Assembly: GCF_003970675.1 (NCBI RefSeq)
Contig: NZ_CP034563.1
Span: forward strand, 687,501-751,500
Origin: Flammeovirga pectinis
Lineage (GTDB): Bacteria; Bacteroidota; Bacteroidia; Cytophagales; Flammeovirgaceae
Direction of reading: 5' to 3'
DNA: 64,000 bases
Below the pieces are notes generated by a model. It was not told the DNA's origin and did not search any database. It worked only from the letters and a program-made list of their open reading frames with translations. Of the stretch, positions 10,327-18,715 are shown piece after piece. The position numbers were made by a program, and so were the translations under genes. Each line of letters begins with the position of its first letter. The stretch's first letter is position 1.

Positions 10327-12045
10327 ATGAACAATAAAATACTATCTACTGTAACGTTATTACTTTCGTTATTTTTACTACAAAATTGTACAAATCCTTT
10401 AGAAGGAATAGATGTAACATTACAATCTACAACTTCAACTCACTTTGGATTAATTGAAATATCAGATACCACTACTCTTGATATCAGTCAAGAGAATATT
10501 ACTGTCGAAGTATTAGGTGATGATACAGAATATTTATATAATGAAGCTGGAGGTAAAGAATTTCAGGCAACAAATGGTTTGTTATCTTTTACTGTCGATC
10601 CAGATTACACATTTGCTAAACCTTTAACTTTTACTGTTTTAGTAACAGGTGATAATTATTTAGAGAAACAAGTTCCAGTAACTGTAACAATGGATGATAC
10701 CGTAAGTTACACTAAAGTTGAAATGGAAAGGTTAGAGGATATCACTGGTGGAGAAGAAGTTGTAGAAGATAATTTTGATCTTTCTTCGGGAGCTAGAATG
10801 AATAGTACAGCATTTTTTAGTTCTTCACGTTCGTTTTGGAACAATAGTAGCCTATCTGTAGACGTAAAAGTACCTGCTAGTTCTGCATACCGTGATTTTT
10901 ATAACAATAATTACAATGCTTCATCTATGTATATCGGCTTAGGTGCGTATGATTATGAAAGTTATAATTATAGAGGTTATTCTTACAAAATGTATATTCC
11001 TGCTTTAATTAGAAATTTACAAGGTGATCTAGAGAATGATCAGGGAATTTATATGTCTCAGTTTGTTTATTTATATATGTATGCTAACTCTAATGGTTAC
11101 AAAAGAGTATATTCTACTTCTGAATCTTTTACAGTTACAACAACATTAAACCCAAGTACAATTAACCAAGAGACAGGTAGTACTATTAAAGCTGGCGATA
11201 ATATCAAAGTTTTTAGAATGGGTAATACAAATAACTATTTTGATTGGTATGTAAGAGAAGTGGAGGATAATGCTACAATACAAGAAAGATCGGATGGTAG
11301 CTTATATATCACTTTTAATTCGAATTACTCATCATACTTTTGGATAGGTTATAAGAAGCAAGTTTGTAAAGCGTATAATTACTCTACAACACCAGTAACA
11401 TATAGAAGCAGTTATAATAACCGTGAGTACAGATATTATCCAGCTCAGAGAAATGAAAACTTTGGTAGTATTAAATTTTCTACGTCAAATTCGTATAATA
11501 ATTCGCATATCGTTGGTGCTCGTGTTACAATGACTTACCCTGATGGTACAAAACAAAATGTTTATAACACATGGGGTTTTAGATTATATAATGATAGTAG
11601 AATTAGACCATGGTTCAGCGTTGGTGAGGCAAGTATGCAATTAGAAATCTATGAGCGCTATAATCCTAATAATGTATACTATACGTCAAGTAAATTTGAT
11701 TTATGTAATGGAGATGTTACGTTTGATGTAGAATCAATATTAAGTAGACTTCCAAATTATCAAACGGTTACTATTGACTATCAAGGTAAATGTGGTAGTA
11801 CAGTAATTAAACCAACCGTTCCTCTTTGGGTAGAGCATTCTAATAGCTCAGGAAGAAGATATTACCAATACTATTATGTTAGAAATGGAAAGGTAACTTT
11901 ATATAGTATGGAAGTAGGAAAAACATATCCTTTCCATACCGTATACAATAATAAATGGTATTCTGAAGATGTAACTATTGAAAGTACATTAATGGAAAAT
12001 GATAATTATGAAGTACCTCAGAGATTCTGTGATATGATTAATTAA
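10327..12045 (+). CDS. Large secreted lipoprotein of unknown function
   Basis: 572 residues. Lipoprotein signal with lipobox LQNC (acyl Cys at 21). Residues about 25-125 look like an immunoglobulin-like beta domain (VEVLGDDTEYLYNEAGG ... FTVLVTGDNYLEKQVPVTVTMDD). The rest is rich in Tyr, Ser and Asn (for example YYYVRNGKVTLYSME), typical of exposed carbohydrate-binding or adhesive beta domains. I do not recognise a family. It follows the barrel gene by 10 nt. The same arrangement, barrel then lipoprotein, recurs at 15577-17911, so the two proteins may form an outer-membrane/surface pair. Confidence 0.75.
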   Translation: MNNKILSTVTLLLSLFLLQNCTNPLEGIDVTLQSTTSTHFGLIEISDTTTLDISQENITVEVLGDDTEYLYNEAGGKEFQATNGLLSFTVDPDYTFAKPLTFTVLVTGDNYLEKQVPVTVTMDDTVSYTKVEMERLEDITGGEEVVEDNFDLSSGARMNSTAFFSSSRSFWNNSSLSVDVKVPASSAYRDFYNNNYNASSMYIGLGAYDYESYNYRGYSYKMYIPALIRNLQGDLENDQGIYMSQFVYLYMYANSNGYKRVYSTSESFTVTTTLNPSTINQETGSTIKAGDNIKVFRMGNTNNYFDWYVREVEDNATIQERSDGSLYITFNSNYSSYFWIGYKKQVCKAYNYSTTPVTYRSSYNNREYRYYPAQRNENFGSIKFSTSNSYNNSHIVGARVTMTYPDGTKQNVYNTWGFRLYNDSRIRPWFSVGEASMQLEIYERYNPNNVYYTSSKFDLCNGDVTFDVESILSRLPNYQTVTIDYQGKCGSTVIKPTVPLWVEHSNSSGRRYYQYYYVRNGKVTLYSMEVGKTYPFHTVYNNKWYSEDVTIESTLMENDNYEVPQRFCDMIN

Positions 12046-12066
12046 TCAAATTTTTAAAGTATAAAG

Positions 12067-12101
12067 ACACTCAAGAATATTATTTCTTGGGTGTTTTTTT
12101 T
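12067..12101 (+). terminator. Terminator after the lipoprotein gene
   Basis: An 11-bp stem (arms 12067-12077 and 12084-12094, one G-U) with loop tattat is followed by seven T residues. It ends the barrel-lipoprotein transcript. Confidence 0.88.
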
Positions 12102-12111
12102 GTTTAAAATT

Positions 12112-12423
12112 TCACATCCCCATCTTCTTATACAACGCTTCCATTTTTTTCATATGGGTCTTAAAGGCAACAACTTTTTCTTTTCTTTTTTTCAGAAGGT
12201 CATCTCTTTTTAAAGTGACTTCCATACCCTCCTCAGGTCCAATGCCACAAGCAAGTTTTTGTTCCCCATCAATTTCTACCAAGCAAGAATTACAAGTACC
12301 AAACTTCCGCATAGTTTTATAACAAGGAGCTACAATACTTAATTTTTGTCTCCTAAAAACATCTACTAGAGTTTTGTCTCTTGGTGCAATTTCTATTGTA
12401 TTCCCATCAACAATTATTTTCAT
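12112..12423 (-). CDS. Small 2Fe-2S ferredoxin (Fer2_4 type)
   Basis: 103 residues, one domain. Four cysteines are placed as C34-x9-C44-x2-C47-x11-C59, the pattern of the N-terminal 2Fe-2S domain of NuoG and formate dehydrogenase alpha chains (here APCYK, CNSCLVEIDGEQKLACG). The C-terminal 35 residues form a basic helix (LLKKRKEKVVAFKTHMKKMEALYKK), longer than in a plain ferredoxin. There is no signal peptide, so it should be cytosolic. Its redox partner is not encoded nearby. It converges on the lipoprotein gene, whose terminator it may share. Confidence 0.85.
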   Translation of the reverse strand: MKIIVDGNTIEIAPRDKTLVDVFRRQKLSIVAPCYKTMRKFGTCNSCLVEIDGEQKLACGIGPEEGMEVTLKRDDLLKKRKEKVVAFKTHMKKMEALYKKMGM

Positions 12424-12541
12424 GTAATAAATTATTTAAACAATCTTAAAACAGAATAACAACAAATATTGTTGGTATTGATAAGAGTTCAAATTTTATT
12501 TCAAAAAATCACTTATCTTTCTTCTTCAATCTTTCCTCTTG

Positions 12542-13186
12542 ATGTTATTACCATTATTTAGAATGCTATTTAATTCTGATCAATTTTTTAAAGGCTTATT
12601 TTTATTACTTTTTATGACACTTTTTTTATTTGAAAGTAAAGCACAAAGTAAATCGCCTGCAGATCGACTTTTACAGAGAGGAGATACACTATCTCCAATA
12701 GAATTACGTGATTTAAAAAACAAACCATTTATTACTCCAGGTATAGGCGAGAAAGTATTACTAATTTTTTATCCTGATCCAGATAACCCACATCAGAACG
12801 ATTATTTTGTAGAGCAGAGCAAGCAATGGAAATTTCCTTTGGATGAGTTTTTAGCCTATGGAATTGTGAACCTTAAAGATACGCCTTATCCAAACCCAGT
12901 TATACGGTTTATGTTGAGAATGCTTCGGAAAAGATCAAAAAGGGAAGCAAATGCATTAGTATTAACCGACCCTAAAGGAACTTTACAAAAGGAATGGAAT
13001 ACAGGAGATTGTAATAATGCAATCACAATTTTAGTAGTTGATAAAACTGGGGAAGTCTTATTTTTTAAAGCAGGAAAATTAGATGAAGAAGAAACCTCAT
13101 TTGTAATCAAAGAAATTTGTGATCACCTAACTACATCACATAAGATGACTCCTGAGGAAATGAAAGAATTTGAATTAGATGAATAA
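12542..13186 (+). CDS. YtfJ-like thioredoxin-fold secreted protein, copy 1
   Basis: 214 residues from the ATG at 12542; a shorter start at 12563 also leaves the signal peptide intact (FLLLFMTLFLFESKAQ). The mature part follows the YtfJ/thioredoxin-like order: GDTLSPIELRDLKNKPF, GEKVLLIFYPDPDNP, YGIVNLKDTPYPNP, LVLTDPKGTLQKEWNTG, ILVVDKTGEVLFFKAGKL. The redox CxxC of true thioredoxins is absent; the only Cys nearby is in NTGDCNN. A periplasmic, non-catalytic or unknown role is likely. It is a close paralogue of the next gene. A weak -7 box (TATCTTTC, 12514-12521) lies upstream. Confidence 0.75.
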   Translation: MLLPLFRMLFNSDQFFKGLFLLLFMTLFLFESKAQSKSPADRLLQRGDTLSPIELRDLKNKPFITPGIGEKVLLIFYPDPDNPHQNDYFVEQSKQWKFPLDEFLAYGIVNLKDTPYPNPVIRFMLRMLRKRSKREANALVLTDPKGTLQKEWNTGDCNNAITILVVDKTGEVLFFKAGKLDEEETSFVIKEICDHLTTSHKMTPEEMKEFELDE

Positions 13187-13239
13187 CTTAATAATAGGTA
13201 ATACCTTTAATTACTGTAATACTTACACCAATTCTTTTT

Positions 13240-13247
13240 TATCTTTG
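13240..13247 (+). promoter_or_regulatory. -7 promoter element of YtfJ-like copy 2
   Basis: TATCTTTG matches TAnnTTTG exactly, 38 nt before the start codon at 13285. No good TTTG box lies 19-20 nt upstream. It suggests that the second copy has its own promoter rather than depending on read-through from copy 1. Confidence 0.5.
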
Positions 13248-13284
13248 AAATGTATTTTATCTAACAATTTATTAATTAGGGTTT

Positions 13285-13890
13285 ATGAGGCGTGTTATCG
13301 CTTATATTAATATAGTATTCATTTGGTTAGTTTTTAGTAACCATGTAGTCGGACAAAAGCTAGCCGATAAACATGCTTTACAAAAAGGAGATGTAATTTC
13401 TGCAATAGAGGTTAGAGACTTAAAAAATAAGCCTGTTATGACTCCCTTTATAGGAGAAAAGGTTGTAATGATTTTTTATGCAGACCCAGATACACCAAAA
13501 GCCAATGAGTATTTTGTAGAAAAAGTGAAACAATGGAAGTTTCCTACTGATACATTTTTAGCATATGGGGTTGTCAATTTAAAAGATACGTTCTATCCAA
13601 ATAGTTTTGTCCGTTTCTTAATTAGATCAATACGTAAAAGGTCTAAAAGAGAAGCAGGAGCAACAATTTTAACAGACCCTGAAGGTACTGTTCAAAAAGA
13701 ATGGAATACTGGAGATTCTAACAATACAATAGGGATTTTAGTAGTTGATACTACTGGAGAAGTACTCTTTTGGAAAGCGGGAGAACTAACAAAAGAAGAA
13801 ACAGAAGAAGTAATAAATATATTAATAGACCGATTACCACAAGCCAAAAAGTTGACAGAAGAAGATCTTCGTCAATTTGAATTAGACTAA
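13285..13890 (+). CDS. YtfJ-like thioredoxin-fold secreted protein, copy 2
   Basis: 201 residues with signal peptide MRRVIAYINIVFIWLVFSNHVVGQ. It aligns with copy 1 along its whole mature length: GDVISAIEVRDLKNKP, GEKVVMIFYADPDTPK, YGVVNLKDTFYPN, ILTDPEGTVQKEWNTG, ILVVDTTGEVLFWKAGEL. There is no cysteine in the mature part, so thiol chemistry is excluded. Even the dibasic stretch (SIRKRSKREA) is shared with copy 1. The pair is a tandem duplication. Function unknown; the family resemblance to E. coli YtfJ is by pattern only. Confidence 0.75.
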   Translation: MRRVIAYINIVFIWLVFSNHVVGQKLADKHALQKGDVISAIEVRDLKNKPVMTPFIGEKVVMIFYADPDTPKANEYFVEKVKQWKFPTDTFLAYGVVNLKDTFYPNSFVRFLIRSIRKRSKREAGATILTDPEGTVQKEWNTGDSNNTIGILVVDTTGEVLFWKAGELTKEETEEVINILIDRLPQAKKLTEEDLRQFELD

Positions 13891-13926
13891 CCATCTAAAT
13901 AGATATTCAATAAATTAACAATCTAT

Positions 13927-13956
13927 AGTTTCTTTAATAACCTACTTAAAGAAACT
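13927..13956 (+). promoter_or_regulatory. Hairpin in the leader of the cysteine desulfidase gene
   Basis: agtttctttaa (13927-13937) is exactly complementary to 13946-13956, with an 8-nt loop. It ends 17 nt before the start codon. No T tract follows, so it is not a terminator. It could be an operator or a translation-control hairpin. Confidence 0.5.
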
Positions 13957-13973
13957 TATATAACGAACAAGAC

Positions 13974-15266
13974 ATGCAAGTATCAATCAAAGAGCAAGAA
14001 CAAATTTTTAAGATTCTTGAAGAAGAAATTGTTCCCGCAGAAGGATGTACTGAACCAATAGCAATTGCTTATGCGGCTGCTAAAGCCGTTCAAGTTTTAA
14101 ATGATATACCAGATAAATTAGAAGTAATTGTATCGGGTAATATTCTCAAAAATGCTAAAAGTGTTGTTGTTCCAAATAGTGGTGGTAGAGTAGGTATAGA
14201 AGTATCGGCCGCTATGGGTGGTCTATGCGGAGATGCTACAAAAGATCTTTTAGTAATAAGTGATGTAACTTTAGATCAGCTACTTGCTGTTCAGAAATTT
14301 ATTGAAAGGAAGAGAGTTACTGTGAATGTAGCAGAAAATAATTTGACCTTATACATTTATATTAAGGCTTTTTCAAAGGAACAATCAGCTGCTGTAGAGA
14401 TAAAACATACGCATACTAATATCACTAAAATTATTAAAAATGATGAAGTTCTGGTAGATCAACCTTGTAATGATAACGACTTTAACTCATCCTTATTGGA
14501 TAGAGGTGTTTTATCCGTAGAGAAAATTTATTCTTTAGCAAAAACCATTGATATCAATAAAATTGCTCCAATCTTCGAAAAAGTAGTTGATTATAATACA
14601 ACAATAGCAAACGAGGGTTTAAGCCAGAAATACGGTGTAAATATTGGTGCTGCTATCCAGAAATATATAGATAAGGGAGTATATGGTAATGACCAAAGAA
14701 ACCGTTCAGCAAGTTTTGCCGCAGCTGGTTCAGATGCTAGAATGGGAGGTAGTCCAATGCCTGTAATGACAACATCAGGCAGTGGAAATCAAGGCATGAC
14801 TGCAAGCCTTCCAATTATACGCTATTGTTTTGATCAAAAAATTGATGAGGATCAAATGTACAGAGCATTATTTATGTCTCATTTAACAACCGTTCATGTT
14901 AAAACTAATGTAGGTCGTTTATCTGCATATTGTGGTGCAATGACTGCTTCTGCAGCAGTTAGTGGTACGTTAGTTTTCTTAGAAGGTGGAGATGTGAGAG
15001 CGATAGAGAATGCTATAACAAACACTTTAGGAAATGTTTCAGGTGTAATTTGTGACGGAGCAAAAGCATCTTGTGCAACAAAAATTGCTTCTGGAATATA
15101 TTCTGCTTTTGATGGTGCAATGCTTGCTCAGATGGGAAACGTATTGCAATCTGAAGATGGAATTATAGGTGATAGTGTCGAAGAAACAATCAAGAATGTG
15201 GGAACTTTAGCACAAGTTGGAATGAAATCTACAGATAAAACAATCTTAGAAATTATGTCTAAATAA
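13974..15266 (+). CDS. cyuA: L-cysteine desulfidase family protein (UPF0597/YhaM)
   Basis: 430 residues, the normal family length. Diagnostic segments are PAEGCTEPIAIAYAAA (C25), VSGNILKNAKSVVVPNSGG, the Gly-rich region GSGNQGMTASLPI, YCGAMTASAAVSG and the double-Cys segment VICDGAKASCATKIASG. The cysteines are expected to hold a 4Fe-4S cluster, as in the serine dehydratase alpha-chain relatives. The enzyme breaks cysteine down to pyruvate, ammonia and sulfide in the cytosol. The released sulfide could feed metY or cysK, both in this window but not in the same operon. The symbol is by family, not by proven function. Confidence 0.88.
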   Translation: MQVSIKEQEQIFKILEEEIVPAEGCTEPIAIAYAAAKAVQVLNDIPDKLEVIVSGNILKNAKSVVVPNSGGRVGIEVSAAMGGLCGDATKDLLVISDVTLDQLLAVQKFIERKRVTVNVAENNLTLYIYIKAFSKEQSAAVEIKHTHTNITKIIKNDEVLVDQPCNDNDFNSSLLDRGVLSVEKIYSLAKTIDINKIAPIFEKVVDYNTTIANEGLSQKYGVNIGAAIQKYIDKGVYGNDQRNRSASFAAAGSDARMGGSPMPVMTTSGSGNQGMTASLPIIRYCFDQKIDEDQMYRALFMSHLTTVHVKTNVGRLSAYCGAMTASAAVSGTLVFLEGGDVRAIENAITNTLGNVSGVICDGAKASCATKIASGIYSAFDGAMLAQMGNVLQSEDGIIGDSVEETIKNVGTLAQVGMKSTDKTILEIMSK

Positions 15267-15298
15267 TACATTCCTAATTTGTTAACTGACCTATTTTA

Positions 15299-15336
15299 CA
15301 GTAGCTCATAATATTAAATTGTGAGCTACTTTTTTG
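15299..15336 (+). terminator. Terminator after the cysteine desulfidase gene
   Basis: A stem agtagctcat / gtgagctact (15300-15309 and 15321-15330, one G-U pair) is followed by a run of T. The rest of the 310-nt gap up to 15576 shows no gene and no promoter that I can defend. Confidence 0.85.
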
Positions 15337-15576
15337 CTTTAAAAGCTCTAAATAAGTTTAAAGAGAACCTTCCAAAATCAAATAAAACTTTATAACAATA
15401 AACACATTTTGTAAAACGTGTTAAGGCGATTCTATTCTTTTATTAAAGCTAATTATTCTATTTAATTTTAGACAATAACGATGTAACACCAATAATTATT
15501 GAGTAATCTAAGTTGATAATTAAATGCAATTTTATTTGTATTACCGACTTAGTTTATATGACTAAATCAATTAAAA

Positions 15577-16353
15577 ATGTATCAATATCTACTAACAATT
15601 TTACTGCTTTTTAGTAGCCTAATTGTTTATGCCCAAGTTGAAGAACTTGATAGTTTAGGAAATAAAATTCCGAGGAAAGAACAATTTAATAGAGGAATTA
15701 GTAATCGAACTTTTATAGAAAAAGGTCAGTGGCTTGTTGGATCAACTTTTAGGTATTCTGAAACAACCAACGATAACTATAAATTTATGGTTATGGAAGA
15801 TTGGAGCGGACAGACTTTTAATTTTGCTGTAAGCCCTTTCTTTGCCTATTTTATCAAAGATAATTTTGCCATAGGTGGCCGTTTTACCTATACAAGAAAG
15901 CGTGTAAATATTGATGAAATGAACATAAAAATTGATGATGACCTGTCTTTCAAAATGGACGGTATTCAGAACGAGGAGCACATGTTTTATTCTTCAATTT
16001 TTATGAGAAATTATTTACCACTCGGAGATGGTAAACGTTTTGGATTATTTAACGAGGTAAGACTATCTTATGGGTATGGTCAATCTAAAGAAACTGTGCT
16101 GGGAGAAACCCCTCATCATACAACTGGAGTTTATTCTGTAACTCATGAATTTAATATTGGTGTTGCCCCTGGTATGGTTGCCTTTATAAATGATATGGTG
16201 GCTTTAGAAGTATCAATTGGTGTTTTAGGATTTACAAATAAGTGGGTACATCAAACCGAAAATCAAGTAGAAGAAGGGTCGAGGAATGTCAATAAAGCAA
16301 ATTTTAATATTGATATGTTTTCTTTAAATATTGGATTAGCATTCTATTTATAA
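15577..16353 (+). CDS. Outer-membrane beta-barrel protein, partner of the PCMD lipoprotein
   Basis: 258 residues with signal peptide MYQYLLTILLLFSSLIVYAQ. After a short linker (EELDSLGNKIPRKEQ) come amphipathic strands: KGQWLVGSTFRYSET, FNFAVSPFFAYFI, FAIGGRFTYTRKRV, SSIFMRNYLPLG, FGLFNEVRLSYGYG, VALEVSIGVLGFTNKWV, ending in MFSLNIGLAFYL with a terminal aromatic-hydrophobic pattern typical of barrels. The lipoprotein gene starts 5 nt after its stop, so co-expression is almost certain. Confidence 0.8.
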   Translation: MYQYLLTILLLFSSLIVYAQVEELDSLGNKIPRKEQFNRGISNRTFIEKGQWLVGSTFRYSETTNDNYKFMVMEDWSGQTFNFAVSPFFAYFIKDNFAIGGRFTYTRKRVNIDEMNIKIDDDLSFKMDGIQNEEHMFYSSIFMRNYLPLGDGKRFGLFNEVRLSYGYGQSKETVLGETPHHTTGVYSVTHEFNIGVAPGMVAFINDMVALEVSIGVLGFTNKWVHQTENQVEEGSRNVNKANFNIDMFSLNIGLAFYL

Positions 16354-16357
16354 TCAG

Positions 16358-17911
16358 ATGAGAAAAATTATATTTTTAGTTGCAAGTACTTTAGCACTTT
16401 GCATATCGTGTATAAAAAATGATATCCCCTTCCCTTACATTTTTGGAGAAATACTTTATTTTGAAATTGAAGGACAAGAAGGATTGTCATTAATTTCTAC
16501 AGAAGAACAAATTGTAGAAGTGACCATGCCTTTTGGAACAGATTTATCCAAATTAATAATTGATAGTATAAGTGTAACCAACGATGCTATTTTTTCTCCT
16601 TCAAAAGAAGAACTAAATGATTTTACCAATGAAGTAGAAATTACGGTTTCAACTTATCAGGATTATCTTTGGAAGGTTAGGGTATTGAATGGAAATATGC
16701 ACCTTGTAATTTCTAGTTTTGAGATAGAAGGACAAATTTCTTCAATTATTGATACTGCAACTAATAGTATTCAGGTTATAATGCCTATAAATACAGATTT
16801 ACAGAATTTATCTATTTCAACACTCGATTATTCACCCTCAGTTGCTTCAATTTCACCTAAAACAGAAGAGGTGACAAATTTTACAGAAGATGTTGTTTTT
16901 CTTTTTAATGAAGAAGAAGAATGGGTTGTAAAAGTATATGAAGAAGGAGATATAATTGAAATTCGTTCTTTTGAGATTGAAAATCAAATAAGTTCTACAA
17001 TCAATATATCCACAAATACCATTGACGTTATTATGCCAAATGGTACAGATGTAACTGCTCTAACAATTACAGATTTTGATTTTTTGCCTGCGTCCGCAAC
17101 CATTACCCCAAACCCAGGTTACACACATGATTTTTCTGAAAATGTTACTTTTCAATTTAATGAATCTATTAATTGGACTATTCATGTATCTGTAGATACA
17201 ACACCGTCTGAAGGTGACCAAGTAGCATTTTCTGATTTTAAAACTTGGTTTCAAAAAGGTACTGGAAACCAATCATTTTATCTACCAGGAAATGATATGG
17301 AAACGCAATGGAGGTCTGGAGATAAAGGTGCTGCAGATTTAATTTTTAAGACCTATCCACAAACAGTTTCTCCCTATCCGGATAAGGAAAATCCTGAATA
17401 TGCAGTATTAGAAACTAAAACAGCTGTAGGCGTAATTGCATCGGGTTCTTTATTTGTAGGAGATATTGAGGGAAGTGGACTAGTAGATATAGCAATTGAT
17501 TTTGGTATTCCTTTTACAGATAGCCCTTTAAGTTTTACAACTTCCTATAAATACAACCCAAAAACATATGATGGGGATATTATTGATGAATGTGATATTT
17601 ACGTTATTCTACAAGTGAGAGAAGGTGATAAAAGATACAGGTTAGCTACAGCCTGGCAGAGGTCTAATAATGATATGATAGATTTTGAAACATTGACTTT
17701 ACCATTTATTTATGGAAATAGTAATGACTTAGCGGCTTATATGATGCCATCAATGAATAATGATGAAATGCCTGAATCAGGTTTTTATAACGACCTTTCT
17801 GCACAACCTACGCACATAATAATTGTATTTGCCTCTAGTGCTCACGGAGCAAGTTATAGGGGTGGAATTGGGAGTAAGCTAAATGTTAAAGGACTAGAAT
17901 TAAATTACTAA
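16358..17911 (+). CDS. PCMD-domain surface lipoprotein with three Ig-like repeats
   Basis: 517 residues. The lipobox CISC gives an acyl Cys at 18. Three related repeats of about 80 residues follow (from about 27, 115 and 205); the second and third are clearest (SFEIEGQISSIID / SFEIENQISSTIN, then VIMP, then NFTEDVVFLFNE / DFSENVTFQFNE). The C-terminal part from about 290 matches the putative carbohydrate metabolism domain PF13201: TQWRSGDKGAADL, TYPQTVSPYP, VIASGSLFVGDIEG, FTTSYKYNPKTYDGD. Such proteins are usually surface glycan-binding or processing proteins in Bacteroidota. Substrate unknown. It is coupled to the barrel gene just upstream. Confidence 0.85.
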   Translation: MRKIIFLVASTLALCISCIKNDIPFPYIFGEILYFEIEGQEGLSLISTEEQIVEVTMPFGTDLSKLIIDSISVTNDAIFSPSKEELNDFTNEVEITVSTYQDYLWKVRVLNGNMHLVISSFEIEGQISSIIDTATNSIQVIMPINTDLQNLSISTLDYSPSVASISPKTEEVTNFTEDVVFLFNEEEEWVVKVYEEGDIIEIRSFEIENQISSTINISTNTIDVIMPNGTDVTALTITDFDFLPASATITPNPGYTHDFSENVTFQFNESINWTIHVSVDTTPSEGDQVAFSDFKTWFQKGTGNQSFYLPGNDMETQWRSGDKGAADLIFKTYPQTVSPYPDKENPEYAVLETKTAVGVIASGSLFVGDIEGSGLVDIAIDFGIPFTDSPLSFTTSYKYNPKTYDGDIIDECDIYVILQVREGDKRYRLATAWQRSNNDMIDFETLTLPFIYGNSNDLAAYMMPSMNNDEMPESGFYNDLSAQPTHIIIVFASSAHGASYRGGIGSKLNVKGLELNY

Positions 17912-18294
17912 AAAGAGGATAACTTAATATTAAATTACCCTCTCCACTTAACTAACTATTTACTATATAATCTAATTTTTATTATAAGGTAGCTACTAAA
18001 TACCTTATAGGATTATATAAACTAACATTTGCTTTTTGTAATAGGTCTAGATTCATTTCAATATAAAAGTAACAAGGTTTTAATTGCGTTGCAATGATTT
18101 TATTATTAATGAAATTTAAGTAACGAAACCCTGATTGATTACCTTTTATAGAATAGAAAATAGGTATAAATTGAATGTAATGCGTTTAACTTTTTTTATG
18201 CCAAAATAGTTAGGAAAGTCATCTTTTTAAAAAAGAATATCCCTTTAATTTACACTTGAGAAAGTACTTATGAATGAAATGAAATTATACTAAA
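17912..18294. other. Intergenic region, no gene seen
   Basis: 383 nt without a credible gene. A 9-bp hairpin (tataaggta / taccttata near 17975-18008) is the only clear structure and has no T tract after it. A poor stem (agaggataa / ttaccctct, one mismatch) follows the lipoprotein stop and may contribute to termination. Confidence 0.5.
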
Positions 18295-18486
18295 ATGAAT
18301 CAAACAATATTTGGAACTACAGTTTTTGCGGTAGTGTTTTTGATATGTATACCAATTTTATTACTACCATTTAAAGGCAAATTAATTACTACTGATAAGC
18401 CTGTCGTAGAAAAATTCGAGAAAGAAAAACTTCAGACAGTACAAGATACTTATTTTTTAATTACTACCGATTCTTTAGGAGTCTAA
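18295..18486 (+). CDS. Small single-pass membrane protein, hypothetical
   Basis: 63 residues. One hydrophobic segment at about 7-26 (TTVFAVVFLICIPILLLPF) is followed by a charged region (KPVVEKFEKEKLQTVQDT). There is no recognised family. Support for a real gene comes from the sensible membrane topology and from a perfect terminator about 130 nt downstream with no other gene to serve. It could instead be a chance frame in an RNA-coding transcript. Confidence 0.45.
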   Translation: MNQTIFGTTVFAVVFLICIPILLLPFKGKLITTDKPVVEKFEKEKLQTVQDTYFLITTDSLGV

Positions 18487-18612
18487 AAATAATTTATACA
18501 TGATAGTGACATTTTATCGATGTCGATATAACTCTATGATTAGTAATAATAATGATGATAATTTTATTTCTCATTGAGTTAATAAATTGTTTAGGTAGTA
18601 ATATTAGGAAAG

Positions 18613-18638
18613 AAGGGAAGTGAATACTTCCCTTTTTT
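18613..18638 (+). terminator. Terminator downstream of the small membrane-protein gene
   Basis: A perfect 9-bp stem aagggaagt / acttccctt (18613-18621 and 18626-18634) with loop gaat is followed by a T tract. It lies about 125 nt past the stop of the 63-residue frame. Confidence 0.85.
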
Positions 18639-18715
18639 ATTGTCTAATTTTTAAAGGAGAAATTCTATATTAATAGTACCTTTTGATAGTTAATGATAAT
18701 TCAAGTAATAAAAAA

